Shown here one piece after another: positions 13,348-25,300 of a DNA stretch of 64,000 nucleotides. Source of the stretch: Lepisosteus oculatus. Lineage: Eukaryota > Chordata > Actinopteri > Semionotiformes > Lepisosteidae. Position numbers and translations under genes: made by a program. The stretch spans positions 32,559,148 through 32,623,147 of the forward strand of contig NC_090706.1 of NCBI RefSeq assembly GCF_040954835.1, in the 5' to 3' direction. Each line of letters opens with the position of its first letter. Within the stretch, counting starts at the first letter, position 1. Under the pieces are notes generated by a model, which was not told the DNA's origin, ran no database searches, and worked only from the letters and a program-made list of their open reading frames with translations.

Positions 13348-16300
13348 GGCTCTGGCTGACAAGGATTGTCAGCCTCAAAAACATCTACCATTGTTCCAAT
13401 CCATTATTGTGAAACATGCAAGTACATTGGTTTAAATAAACACAGAAACATACAACTGTAATATTTTTCATTTATCTGCCAACCAATCCATGCGTTTCCT
13501 TTTTAATACTCGCAACAGGAGATTTCTCTGAAAATAAGCAATAAAGCATGAAAGATCTGACTACATAAAAGCCCAAAAGAAGTCAACAGTGCGTCTGCAC
13601 CAGATGTTGCATTTGGCAGAAGTAAAGACCTCTCACTTAAAACTAAGCTGTCAGACACTGCCCCTTTCTAAACACAAGTAAACTTCCAGTAAAGCACTAC
13701 ACTGCTTACATTTCTTGCACACATTGTTTGCACTCTGAAAGTCAGTGAAGTTTACCTGGTTGAATGCCAAGTTTTACAATTCAGTGATCTGTTTATCGCA
13801 AGTTCAGCTTCATTTGGTCAGCGATTCATCTTTCACCAAGTGTTCTAATTAAACTTACTTTGAACTTAATGAACTGGATTCTTTTTCTCAGAAAGCTGTG
13901 GGCGAGCATTAATCTAGTGTTCCTGTGCAAGAGTAAAAAAGGTGTTTGCCAAATCAATCAATGATTTATTATTTTTTATTTCAAAAGATATACATTTCCT
14001 TAAGGTTTTAAAATGCGAAACAGGAGGTAATTTCTCATTTACGCACGGTTTTGAAAGCATGCTTTCAGTTCCCAGTCTGTACTTACTCAAATAACTGAAA
14101 GCAAACTAGCAACAGCATAACATTAAAGAAAAGTTCTGTAGTGTTAGTAAGCATAAAACAGACAACCACCATAGCTGTTTTTATAGGAAACTGGTCATAA
14201 GGAAGGTAATATACTGCATCTTCAGGAGATGTTCGCCAGCCTCCATTCAAAAGAAAGGTTTTCTTTTATATACCTTTCAAATGGCTTCTTGAAAAGTCAA
14301 ATACATCTGAATACATACAGTATATTAAAAAATCTTCCCCCACCACATGCTGATTCCTCAGCTTGCACCTCCTAAATGCAGCAATGACTGTTCCCAAACA
14401 CGTCCAGAAAGAAGAATCAATGTCCACCATGCCTCTCAGTACTGAGGTAATAATAAATAATCAATGACTATTACTTCATACTTTTAAAGTCACATTCAAC
14501 AGCATCTATCTACATCATGTCCACAAGCAACTGAAAGCGAATTGTAAAGACTGAATTCTGAATTATATTAATGCACAAAGATATTGTATGTCTAAAGCTT
14601 CTAAGTGAACTTAAAATTTAAATATCTATGGGGTTTCTCAGGCTTTCCAAATCCCTTCACTTACACTAGTTGGGTTTCATTTAAAATATTTCTAAATTTT
14701 GACAGAAGGATTTTGATTTTATTTTTATTTTTATTCCAACAAACAGGTCAGGATCCTCTAAGCATTATTTCTGTGTTTTTCAAACTATAGTTAATAAAAG
14801 CTCTAGATCCCAGAGACCTCATACGCAGATGTGAAACAGCATTGACAGCACTGAACAAGGATGTAGCATTCAGTTTCTGTTTGAATTGGCAATGATTTAA
14901 TATTTACAACACGCCTGGGCATTGGGGCTAGACATTAACCAAGCTACTACTATGTTCTTGGATCACTGACTGTTTGAAACTTGGAGCATTACATATACTG
15001 TAGGAGACTGTATGCACCACTCCGTTTCAGCAGGTGTTTTGCGAAATGAGGTGTTAATTTTTGCTTATTCAGTGTTTGATCTCTAACCACTTTCTCTCCA
15101 GATGAAGAACATTTAAGAGGAATGGTTTAGCCATTTCAGCTGCCCATCTGCAAATAATTATTTACAGACAGGACTTGAGTCATTTGGTTTTCATTTTTGT
15201 GTCACAAGTTGTCAGGAGCACCAGTAGTATTTAACAACAGTTCTGTAAATCTTCATAACATCGATTGAAAGCGGCAGTGAATGTTCAGTACAACGTACTC
15301 TTTTCTTTTAGATATTCAACTAGCTTATATGGCCAATCAATACTCTTTATGTAATGTCTACATTAAAGAAAGAAAGCTGCTTTCTAAAGGGAATAATATA
15401 TTACCACAATCCAGTGGGTCTTACAGGACACTGTTACATTATCATATTGTAAAGATTTAGAGCACGTGAGATTTGATCAATTTGGTTACTTAATTGTTTC
15501 AGTTAAATTATGAATGGTCAGTTCTGGTCCATCGAAGCTACAGAATGTTTTCATTTCAAATAATCCCTACACTAATTGAAACAATTACTTGCTTAAGTGA
15601 TCAGAACAAAATTATGCAATATGTTTAGAAACGAATGAGTTATGAGTATCCTATTGTATATGACCTACAGGACTCTGGGTACACTGCATTTTATCACATT
15701 TAAATAATTATAATAAAAACAAAGTTCCTAACAGATATTAAATATACAGTATAAAGCCCTATTTACAGGACAACAGAAATAGTAATAAGATATTGTGTGA
15801 TCTAATGATTAATATTTTAAAAATATGTGATAAAGTATGCTCTACAGTACAAAAATAAATTTAGTCTGGCAGTTAAAGCTGAATACATAAAAATAAACCA
15901 GCCTTAAATGCTGACCAGTTATGATTTTTTTACCTGAGATGATTTCAAAGTGGAATTAAAAGCCTTGGGAGGACAAATTGGAAGTAAAACAGAAACACAA
16001 ATCTGAAACTCACATTCCTGACTTGCAGAACGGATTTTGTCAAAGTATAGGTTTCTGAAATCAAGGAGTGTTAGGCAAGTTTATTTTTGAGAAACAAGCC
16101 ATCCATTGTGAGTTAATTTAACCTAAATAAATACCTCTAACCTCCTCTTAAAATCACTGTTCCTTGAAGTATTTCCCAAAAGGATAAAATAAATTGCAAT
16201 GGTCCTATTTTCAGGGCGCTATCAAATCGGAAGCAAACAACATTTTTGTGTCAGAAATAGTCAGCTTTCTTCCCTGTTTTCACTTGAAATATTATGAGAA

Positions 16301-16545
16301 GATTTTTTTTAATGTGTGTGCCCTCTTTAAAGAAGAACATTTTTCAGATTTGTTTTTTCAAACATTTTAAAAACTAAATATGACCAGGTTACACTAGCAA
16401 CATTATTCATTTGCATAGATTATAGGATGATTTCTTATTCCTGAAAGGTCCTGAAATAAATACTTCTAGTTACTCACTTAAAGATTAAAATCACAGAAAT
16501 GTATATAACTATAAATATAAGGTGGGTGCTTCCTAACTAACAGGT
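13348..16545. other. Gene-free AT-rich stretch
   Basis: Nothing recognised. No open frame has the composition of a real exon. Confidence 0.45.
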
Positions 16546-16549
16546 CTCA

Positions 16550-17200
16550 ACAGGTCAGATTGGGGAAGTGCTTATTTGACATTCGCTACACATCAGTTGG
16601 ATCTCAATCTCCACAGGGCTGTGTTTTGTCTCCTCTGCTGTACATTTTGTACACTAATGATTGCATAAGCAGACACACAGATAAACATCTCATTAAGATT
16701 GCGGATGACACACCCCTGGTCATTTTATTAAAGGACACAGAATACCATCATGGGCCCACTCTAAATGATTTTACTAACTGGTGCAACAAGTTCTCCCTAA
16801 AGTTAAATGTTTCAAAAACAAAGGAACTGGTTATTGATTTTAGGAAACATACCGCACCCCCTCCACCCACTAAAATTGATGGTCAGCCTGTTGAAATTGT
16901 CGATGACTATAAGTACTTGGGACTGGTCATTGACAAAAACCTAAAATGGGACAAATGTTGTGATGCTATCTATAAACAAAGGCCAACAGAGACTCTTCTT
17001 TCTTAGGAAACTCAGCTACTTTAAAGTAGATAAAACTATCCTTACACTTTTCTTTAAATCATTCATGGAAAGTGTCTTAACATACAGTACTGCTTCACTT
17101 GCTGGTCTGGCAACATAAGTACCGATAATTGTAATAGGCTGGGTAAATTAGTGAATATAAGTGGCAAAATAATCAGGAAAAATCAAATCAACTTAACTAA
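16550..17200 (+). mobile_element. LINE fragment, jockey/Rex1-like reverse transcriptase
   Basis: An open frame at 16,560-17,006 reads through reverse-transcriptase motifs: QGCVLSPLLYILYTNDC, then a catalytic-site block IADDT (the usual form is FADDT), then LNVSKTKELVIDFRK and DYKYLGLVIDKNLKWD. After a frame change, the following sequence (RLFFLRKLSYF) continues the same ORF. It is a degenerate middle-to-C-terminal fragment lacking the endonuclease. A 3'-end piece of what looks like the same family is at 56,690-56,985. The clade assignment is less certain than the LINE call. Confidence 0.8.
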
Positions 17201-20200
17201 AAGCATGTAAAAAATCTCATTAAAAAGTCCTTGCATGTAGGAGAAGATTTGGTAAATATATATTGATACAAAGAACTCCAATTTTGTTGTTTGTTTCTCA
17301 AACTGAGCTCTCATTTTCATTTTTTTTATTTTAAGAACTACTGGACATATTTTTGACCACTGGACTGAATCCATCTACCACCAACAAATTAAGAGACAAA
17401 ACTAATAGGATATTAGGACATTTACCTCGCAAGAAAAGTCAATCTCATGAGGAAAAGCATATTTTCTGCCCGGGAGTAATTGGAAACATTTCAGAGAGGT
17501 GATGAAATAAATACTCAGCAAGCACTATAAAATGATGTACACAAGCCAATGTTAATTATTCTCTTCGTGGACTATGGTGATGTGATTGAAATGATCTCAC
17601 AGCTTCCCTACTAGAATAAAAGTACTGTTTTCCACTGTTCCTTTCTGATCTTTACAATTTTATGTTATTTCCTCAGCAATTATTGAATTAATAATAATTG
17701 GAGCAAATATAATTAAATAATGTTTAAACATAATAAGTGGTATATTAAATTATATTACTTAAAATTATAATTCAGCTCAGTTTCCATTAGTTTTCAATAT
17801 TATTTTTATTTTGAGCCCATTTTATGCCTCCATGCCAATTTTTATATTGTCTTGAGCCATTAACTTTACTGTGGCAGACTTTACATCATGTTTGTTGGAC
17901 AGCCGAGAATGTTTATGAATGTTCCACTGTTCACAATTGCCTTAACAGCCTAACCTAACGCATTTGACGTACTGTCAAAGTTGAGAGATGGCAAAGGCCA
18001 TTGAAAACTTCTGAAATGAAACATTGCATAACTTGTAGGGTTAAACTAGACTGACATGCATACCATCAGTCCTCAAACTGAAAAGACTGGGCGTTGAATT
18101 TGGAATAAATACTGTTATTCTTTCTGGTTTCATAGATGAATGCTCCCTTTTAGAGAAGCACATCGATGCTGCCTTCTCAGACCTCCAGGACTGCTGTTAC
18201 ATGAATCCAGGCTACTCTTACGCCTGTTGCTCTCTTCAGATTAGGTTCCAAAAAGCATACATGCTTCTTATGGCCACAGCACACTGAATGACTTGTGCAT
18301 ATCCGCAACCTTTCGTCCTCTGTTTTCACCAGAGCAATTCCAAACACACCTGCTCCTTTAAAAGTGGCTGCTCTTTCTCCTTCTCAGAGTCCATGTTTGT
18401 CCGGAGCTTGGAGGGATTTTTTTTTTCTCTGCGGTTCTACTTCCACCATTTTCATGTGACACAGTATCTGCCTGAAGAATGTATCTGTAACCAGAGATCA
18501 CAATTTAAGCAATGTTTTTGTTAATATGTTTTCAAACATCTTTAAATCTTCTTGTCGATTAATTTCATCCTTCTGATAAGTAGTCACTGCATGCTGTCCA
18601 CACAAACCAGCATACGTTTGGAGATTTGGTGAAGGGCTGCAGTCTCTTTTTACCTTTTCTCTTCTAGATTTTGACAGAAAAAGTTTAGAAGCCGCATTTT
18701 ACTGCTCTTGTTCAGCACAAACTGCAAGACATCTTGCTTTGGAGTGTTTTGTTGTTGTTTTTTTGTGCACGTACAGAAAGCTAACTGAAATAAAATAAAG
18801 GCAATGGATTTAGATCATGATAGTTGCTGTTTTCACACTGCAGCCTGCCCAAGATTTGCCAAAGATTGGGAAAGAGCTGTAAGAATAGAGAGATAGAACT
18901 GGACTTTACAGCTGGACTAAATTATTGTCGAGGAAGGCACTCTGGGAGATATGCCAAATTTATAAGCCCAGCTCACCTAATAGTGCAGAGCTTGTGGCAT
19001 AATTACTTACAGATGGCCTTACAAAAGTCTTTCACTTCTAAAAGTCTGTCAAAAACCTCTATACTGGAGGAGAAAAAAATGAAAGAAAAAAATCAGGTAG
19101 GGCCAGACTGCACTATTTCAAGATCTGTATTGTTCTGCCGTTCTCTTCCTAATTACTGTAGGTTTTCTTTTGGAAGAGTAGTTCAGATTATTTTTTAGGA
19201 ACCAGATGTTTTGTGAATGTTTTCAATCCAGTTAACAATTGGAGCTGTACTTTCTAATAAATATAGATGTTAGGATAGATTAAAAAACTACCTTTATTCA
19301 TGAAAGTAGCAGTATCCAGTAGCTCCAAACTCTTACTCCTAACAATTCATCAAGAAAAAAAGCTGTGAACATAATTATTTCATGATGCCCTTCTTTAAAA
19401 TAATGACATCATATGGTAAAAATGTTTAAGTAACAAAGATGATCAGCCACAGGGTTCAAATGAACTGTGTTGGAGCTTTGCGACTACAAAACGAATGTGT
19501 AGAATATGGTAAAGTCACAGCAAAGAAGATCTTTAACCCCAGAAACACAGACCTCAAGTTAAATGTGAATCTGCGGTGTAGATGGAATTTAAACTCATTT
19601 AGACAGGGATGCAAGTGATAAAATCCTATACTGTTACGATATAATATCATTAGTATCATCTACGCGATATGTTCATTTTAGTTTTGTTCTCAAACTCATT
19701 CCCAAGAAATTAAGCAAGCTGAGTCTGCACTCAGATGGGAGCTGTTACCACAGAATCTGGTAAACATCCCATCACCACCTCCCTTGTCCAGAATGATATT
19801 TGTAAATTAATTAGCTTTGTAGTCTCTCTCTCCCTGGTACTATTTCTGTTTCCGTGTCTTATATTGAGTGTTTCTTTTTATTTTGTTGCTCTCCGCACTT
19901 GCTCGTGCCTAATTTCCATCCGAATTTTCATTTGAGCAAGGGGAGTTACTTACTTGTAGGTCAGACTAGTCCACCGTTAATACAAATAACAGAGCTTCCA
20001 AAATTCTGCACTGGAGTGGAATTCGGAAGGCCATATAATTGTGTACTGCTTGTCAATTAGAGTTCTGTTCTCTAATTACCAATCTTTCCAAACTATGGAA
20101 AGACACTGTTTTAGCTAGTGCCTGAATTTCACTGGGGCCCTGCCAAAGATGAGTTTCCTAGACCCTCCGAAGTGTGTCAGAGTGGACATTAGCTGCCCTT

Positions 20201-22190
20201 GTGAGATCTTCAAATGGGTGAGACGAGAAACTGTACATACAGTACAGGACAGTTCTCTTTCAAGAAACACCCTTTTATTCAATCGGTATGATAAGAAAGT
20301 TTAACATGATCTTCATTTATGAATAACAGATTTGTTAAGACTTTACTGGCCTTTAGTCATACTGTTGATTTCCTTTATCGATAGTTTGATCTCCCAGTCA
20401 ATGTGAAGGTGGAGGGGGTAGTATTAGCAAAACCATGAGTTATTCACTGTGGAGTAAATATCAGCTTCCTGTGCTGGCTTGTTTTTGCTGGCAGATTTCC
20501 ACCATCTCCCCACTCAGGTATTAGGTGTTGAATTCAGGGAGGCAGATTTAGAAATTTGAGTACACAGTGTTCCATAAAGATATTTAATTCTGTGCACAGA
20601 GCTGCACTCTTTTTCAACTCTTATATTTGTTTGCTGCTAGAGCCCTCTCGAATACCAAATGCAAAGTGAACTCAGAGACAATTAAATGAGATTTCCATCT
20701 ATGAATATCTCCAAAACAGCATCATGTTAAATACATATAAAGTATTTTATGAAATAAACCATGACACTGTGAGTAATAATAAATATAACAAATGACAAGA
20801 ATGTAATAAACATTTGCAACAAGAAGTGTTTAATAAAATCCATCTGTAGGTAAAAATGTTCTGTGAACCATTTATTAAAAATAACCAGTCCTCTAAAATG
20901 ATTTAGTTAAGCTGCAATTTCATTACAGTGACATTTCTAACGCAATATCACCTTTAAATAAAGTGCAAGTGAAAACATTTATATGCTATACACAATCCCA
21001 AATAAAATTCAAGACGTTTAAGTCCCTTTATAGACTTTTATACATCTAATGCATCAAAATATTGAATTGGTTTAAGTAAGCTCAAAAATATAAATGATAT
21101 GTTAAATTGGCAATGTTAGTGCACAGCTGCAAAAACAAAAACCTTGAGGCCTGTAGATGTGCACACCTGTATTAACATTTTTACAGCGTTTTATCTTGGA
21201 ATTTAATCTAAATTTTCTCAGAGCAAATGGCTCTGATTCATTCACGTCTTTTAACATGATCTGAAAAGTATTATAAGAATGACATGCAAATAATATTGCC
21301 ATCACGAGTCATAAAAACGTTTTCTCAGACATTTCAAATATTAGCCGATGACAACTTGTCAACCTTTTACACAAATGCTACTAAAGCAGAGGTTATATAC
21401 AGTAGCTTTTCTTTTCGCAGTGAATAACCTTTTAACCATTGTCAATCAGAATAAAAAACGTGTTTTTTTCCTTTCATTATCTTAATTATTTCCTTTATTA
21501 TCTCTTATCTTAAAAGTGAATTATTTACCAGATTGTACTTTTCAAATGTGCATTTGGTTGTATATAAAGCCACAAAACGTAACTCCCGTCAGTTTCAGTG
21601 ACTGACTAGCGCCACCTATTGGGCCTCTACCTGCATGTCAAAGGAAATCGTTTGTTGTAAAATAAGTGCGTTGTAATACATATGAAAGTATAGAAAGCAA
21701 GGTACTATGTCGAGAGCTTATGTCGAATAGGGTGTGTAGGAATGGTTATGTGTTAATGTGATGATTCGGTGAAGTTCGACATACGTATATTCTCAGTGTT
21801 TCCCAAGTGTTAAAGTATAGTTTCTGTATATTTTTTCGTTATTAAGCACTTGCAGTTAGACTTTTGATAAATTACATTTATCGAAGGAAGACGTATTTAC
21901 AGGGAGAAGCGCTACGTCTCCCCAACAAGTAAATTAAATTCAGACATCTATAGTTTACTATAATGATGGCATGTTTTTACCTTATACTGTACATGAGAGT
22001 GTGAGTGCCTAGTATGGAATAGGTTTTGCAAAAATAACGTTGTTATAGACAACGTATTCGTATATTTGCACTTAACGCCTTTCCTGATTCAGCCAGGGCT
22101 CTGGGAGTTTGAACTTGTTTGGGAAAAAAGACATAAAGTTCACGTTTTACTTGTTTAAATCGTTAATAATCAACGTTAGTAATACGCAAG
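17201..22190. other. Gene-free AT-rich stretch upstream of treacle
   Basis: No gene or named repeat recognised. A CTCF-like motif at 21,607-21,625 is listed separately. Several open frames of 60-125 codons (for example 18,824-19,198) show no domain or splice support. Confidence 0.4.
21607..21625. promoter_or_regulatory. CTCF-like motif upstream of treacle
   Basis: TAGCGCCACCTATTGGGC resembles the reverse complement of the CTCF consensus (TAGCGCCCCCTGGTGGCC), with about four mismatches. It lies about 0.7 kb upstream of the treacle start codon. Suggestive only. Confidence 0.3.
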
Positions 22191-22209
22191 ACTACATTTC
22201 CCAGGATGC
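22191..22209 (+). promoter_or_regulatory. ZNF143 (Staf/SBS) promoter motif of treacle
   Basis: ACTACATTTCCCAGGATGC matches the extended ZNF143 site (ACTACAnnTCCCAGnATGC) at every defined base. It lies about 130 bp upstream of the first ATG, where such sites commonly mark housekeeping-gene promoters. Confidence 0.85.
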
Positions 22210-22337
22210 ACACTGATAAAGGAGCGGAATAGTTTTTTCGGTCAAAGGTGAAAGTGGAATGCGTGGAGTTTTACGAGAATGCATGATGAGAGTTTAATAA
22301 TTTTATTTAGATTTTCTTAATATTTGAGTTATTACTG

Positions 22338-25300
22338 ATGCCCAACATGTCTTCAAAAGACAAAGATTCGTTAAAAAATGAGTTGTTGTATTTGATTTAT
22401 CAACATCTTAGTGAAAACGGTTACAAAAAGGCTGCGAATGAAGTCAAAAAACATGTTTTACAGGTAATACGTTACAGTATATATATGTAGATTTCTTGCA
22501 ATAATACTTTAAAGTAATCTCAAATAAAGCTATTAAATACATTTATTTCAAATTGTTGATGTATGGTTTACGTTTATTAACTTCACTGAATCGCAGTTTC
22601 CTAGTACTAAAAGCTCTGTGATCTCGTGTGAATATTTGCATATTTCTGTAGATCATCTTTAACATTGTCTTTCTTTAGTTACTATTGGTGTATGGTAGTA
22701 ACAAATTTAGCAGATCTAATATGTATAACTACTATATCGACATTTATTATATGGCCATAGAAGTTAAGGAGATTTTGTGGTGTTTCGCACCATCAAAACA
22801 CTTGAAAAGTGTTTTCTCCATGTCTCGCAGGCGGTTTTGAGAAACCTAAGCAAACTTCACAAATCGCCACGTTCAAAAGATAAAAAAATATTTTAACAAT
22901 TAAGTATTTTTAAGATGAGCTTCTTTGTTAATTGGTGCCGTGTCCTGTATTCTATTTTAGTGCACGTTAAGGGGTTTATAATTTTGTTTTTCAATCACTG
23001 GCACTGTATCTCGTTTTTTTTTCCCTACAGAAGGGCAGTCCTGTACTGTCGGCATCGCTACAAGATATCTACACGTCTTGGATGAAGTAAGTGCCGCACT
23101 TTTTCAATATGCACCCATGTGGTCCAGTGGAAATTTAAAAAGACACGTGCTCACCCAAATTAGACAAAGTTTTACTTTTTAATCATTGTAAAAAAATACG
23201 TCCGTTTAAAAGAAAAATAACCTCCCTTATTTAAATCATGAAGCAAGGCTGTTGGCAAATTATACGAGTTTGGTCTTTGTTAGGATCATTATGCGTTTAT
23301 AGAATATTTTTATGGAAGGGGCTGTAATTTTGCTTTTCACAATATTTTTTTTAAATCAAAGTAGTTGGAAGACATACTGTAGATGACTGAGGGCAAACCG
23401 GAATTGTGACAGATCAAAAAGAATATCGTTCATTCCAGAGCCCCCGAGAACCTAAATAAGAGAAAGTTGGAGGAAGGCGCCCTTGGATCACCAGTTAAGA
23501 GGCCTCGACAATCGGATCCCGTGAGCAGCAGTGAGAGTTCAGAAGATGAGAAAACTGATAAGAAACCTGTTAAAGGTATGGACAGACCTCTCGTCTCTTC
23601 ATGTATTGTACTGTTTACTGGGCAATTACAATTGATGTTTTTTTTTTTAAATAGAAACAAATCTTACCAAGAACCCTTCAGGAAAAGTTAATCTTTCCAG
23701 TCCTGGAAAGCCTGCAAAAAAGCCTCCCAGTCCTGGAAAGAAAACTCTGAGTTCGGGAAGCAGCGACACTTCTGACAGTGAAGCTGAGCAGAAACCACCT
23801 GGAAAAGCATCAGACAAGCCTGGTAAGATGACATGGAGCCTTATTTGTAAGGGAAACTTGGCTCACTGGGTTGAAGTTTTGAAAACTGCTGATTTAAAAA
23901 TATGTAGTGGTTTGTAATTTTATGTATTCCTTTTGATTTTGAAAGCACTTGTGAACAAAGCCCGTGTCTGTATTTCCTTTGAGGAGTTTGGATGCTTGAT
24001 CCACGTGCTGTTGTTGTCTTTGCACAAGACTGGAAAGATTAATTACATTTCATGAAGCTGAAAATGCAGCAGTGAAAATGTGTAATGTGTTCTTTAGAGG
24101 ATTATTACTTTTTGCTCTTTTTAGCTCCTGTACTTTCTGCTTCTAAAGCCACTAAAGACTCAAGCAGCAGCAGTAGTGAGGAAACAGACTCAGAAGAGGA
24201 ACTTCAGAAGGTGCCCCAGGTCTGGTCCTTTAAAGTTGAGGAGATATCCTAATCACAGCAAATAATAGTTCAATGAATGTGGGGGTCTTTTGCCAAACTT
24301 ATCAAATTTGCACATAAAGTTATATGTATATTACAACGTGACTCCAACAATGCCTTTGGTATGAAGAGTTTTCCATATGCATTTTACCACGTTAATGTTG
24401 TAAAAAACAGATTCATTTTTATGTACTGCGTTCGAGGAACTGTTTTCCTGAAATATTTATTTTTATTCACAAGATTTAAGTAGCTAAATAAATGTAGTTT
24501 TTTTCTTAAGGCTTATTTTTGAATAAATTCTTTTAGATTATAACATTTCTGTACTGTGCTTAACAGTAGATTAGTAGCAGTTTGATAAAGATAAATCGTT
24601 GTGCTCACTGAAAGATTGGCCTGTGTTACAGAAAGCTGTGGGCACCTCAAAGACAAGCGCTCCATCAGCCACACCAGCTAAGACAGTGAAGGCTGGGCTG
24701 GGTAAGACGCTCTCTGCTAAGCCCACTCCCACCCAGGCCAAAGCCACGCCTGTGGGGAAGCAGCCTGAGAGCTCAGAGACTGACAGTGGTTCTTCAGACA
24801 GCGAGGATGAAGCCCCTGCACAGGTTGGTCAAATGGCAGGATTCCACTGTGTTTGTTCTGTTAAAACTATTTTCTTTATTTATTTAATTCAGCTGTGAAC
24901 TGGACTGTTTTATTTTGTTTTCAGAAAGCTGCCTGGGATTCGAAGGCTAACTCGGTGTCTAGAGTCCCAGCTAAGCTGGACGGTACCCTTGGAAAAATGT
25001 CTTCTCCGGGCCTAGTGAAATCAGCCCGTCCAGCTCCAAGTCTGGCTCAAGCTACGCCCAAGACCCCAGAGAGTTCAGGCAGTGACAGCGAGTCCTCGTC
25101 AGAGAGTGAGCAGGAGGCCCCACCTCCACAGGTGTGTTCTTAAAGTGTGTTAAGTGAGTCTGTTTCCTTGGTTTTCAGAAAACAGGCCTCAGACTGAGAT
25201 TTTCAAATTATTACAGTGTTATTAATGAGCTGATGGTTCATGGTGTATTCAAAGAGGTATATAAAACTGTGATGCTTTTTTCTCATGTACATAAACGATT

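Noticed and set aside
18824-19198. 124-codon open frame on the plus strand
   Set aside because: No domain, no splice context and no similarity to a known family. Composition is as expected for AT-rich non-coding sequence.
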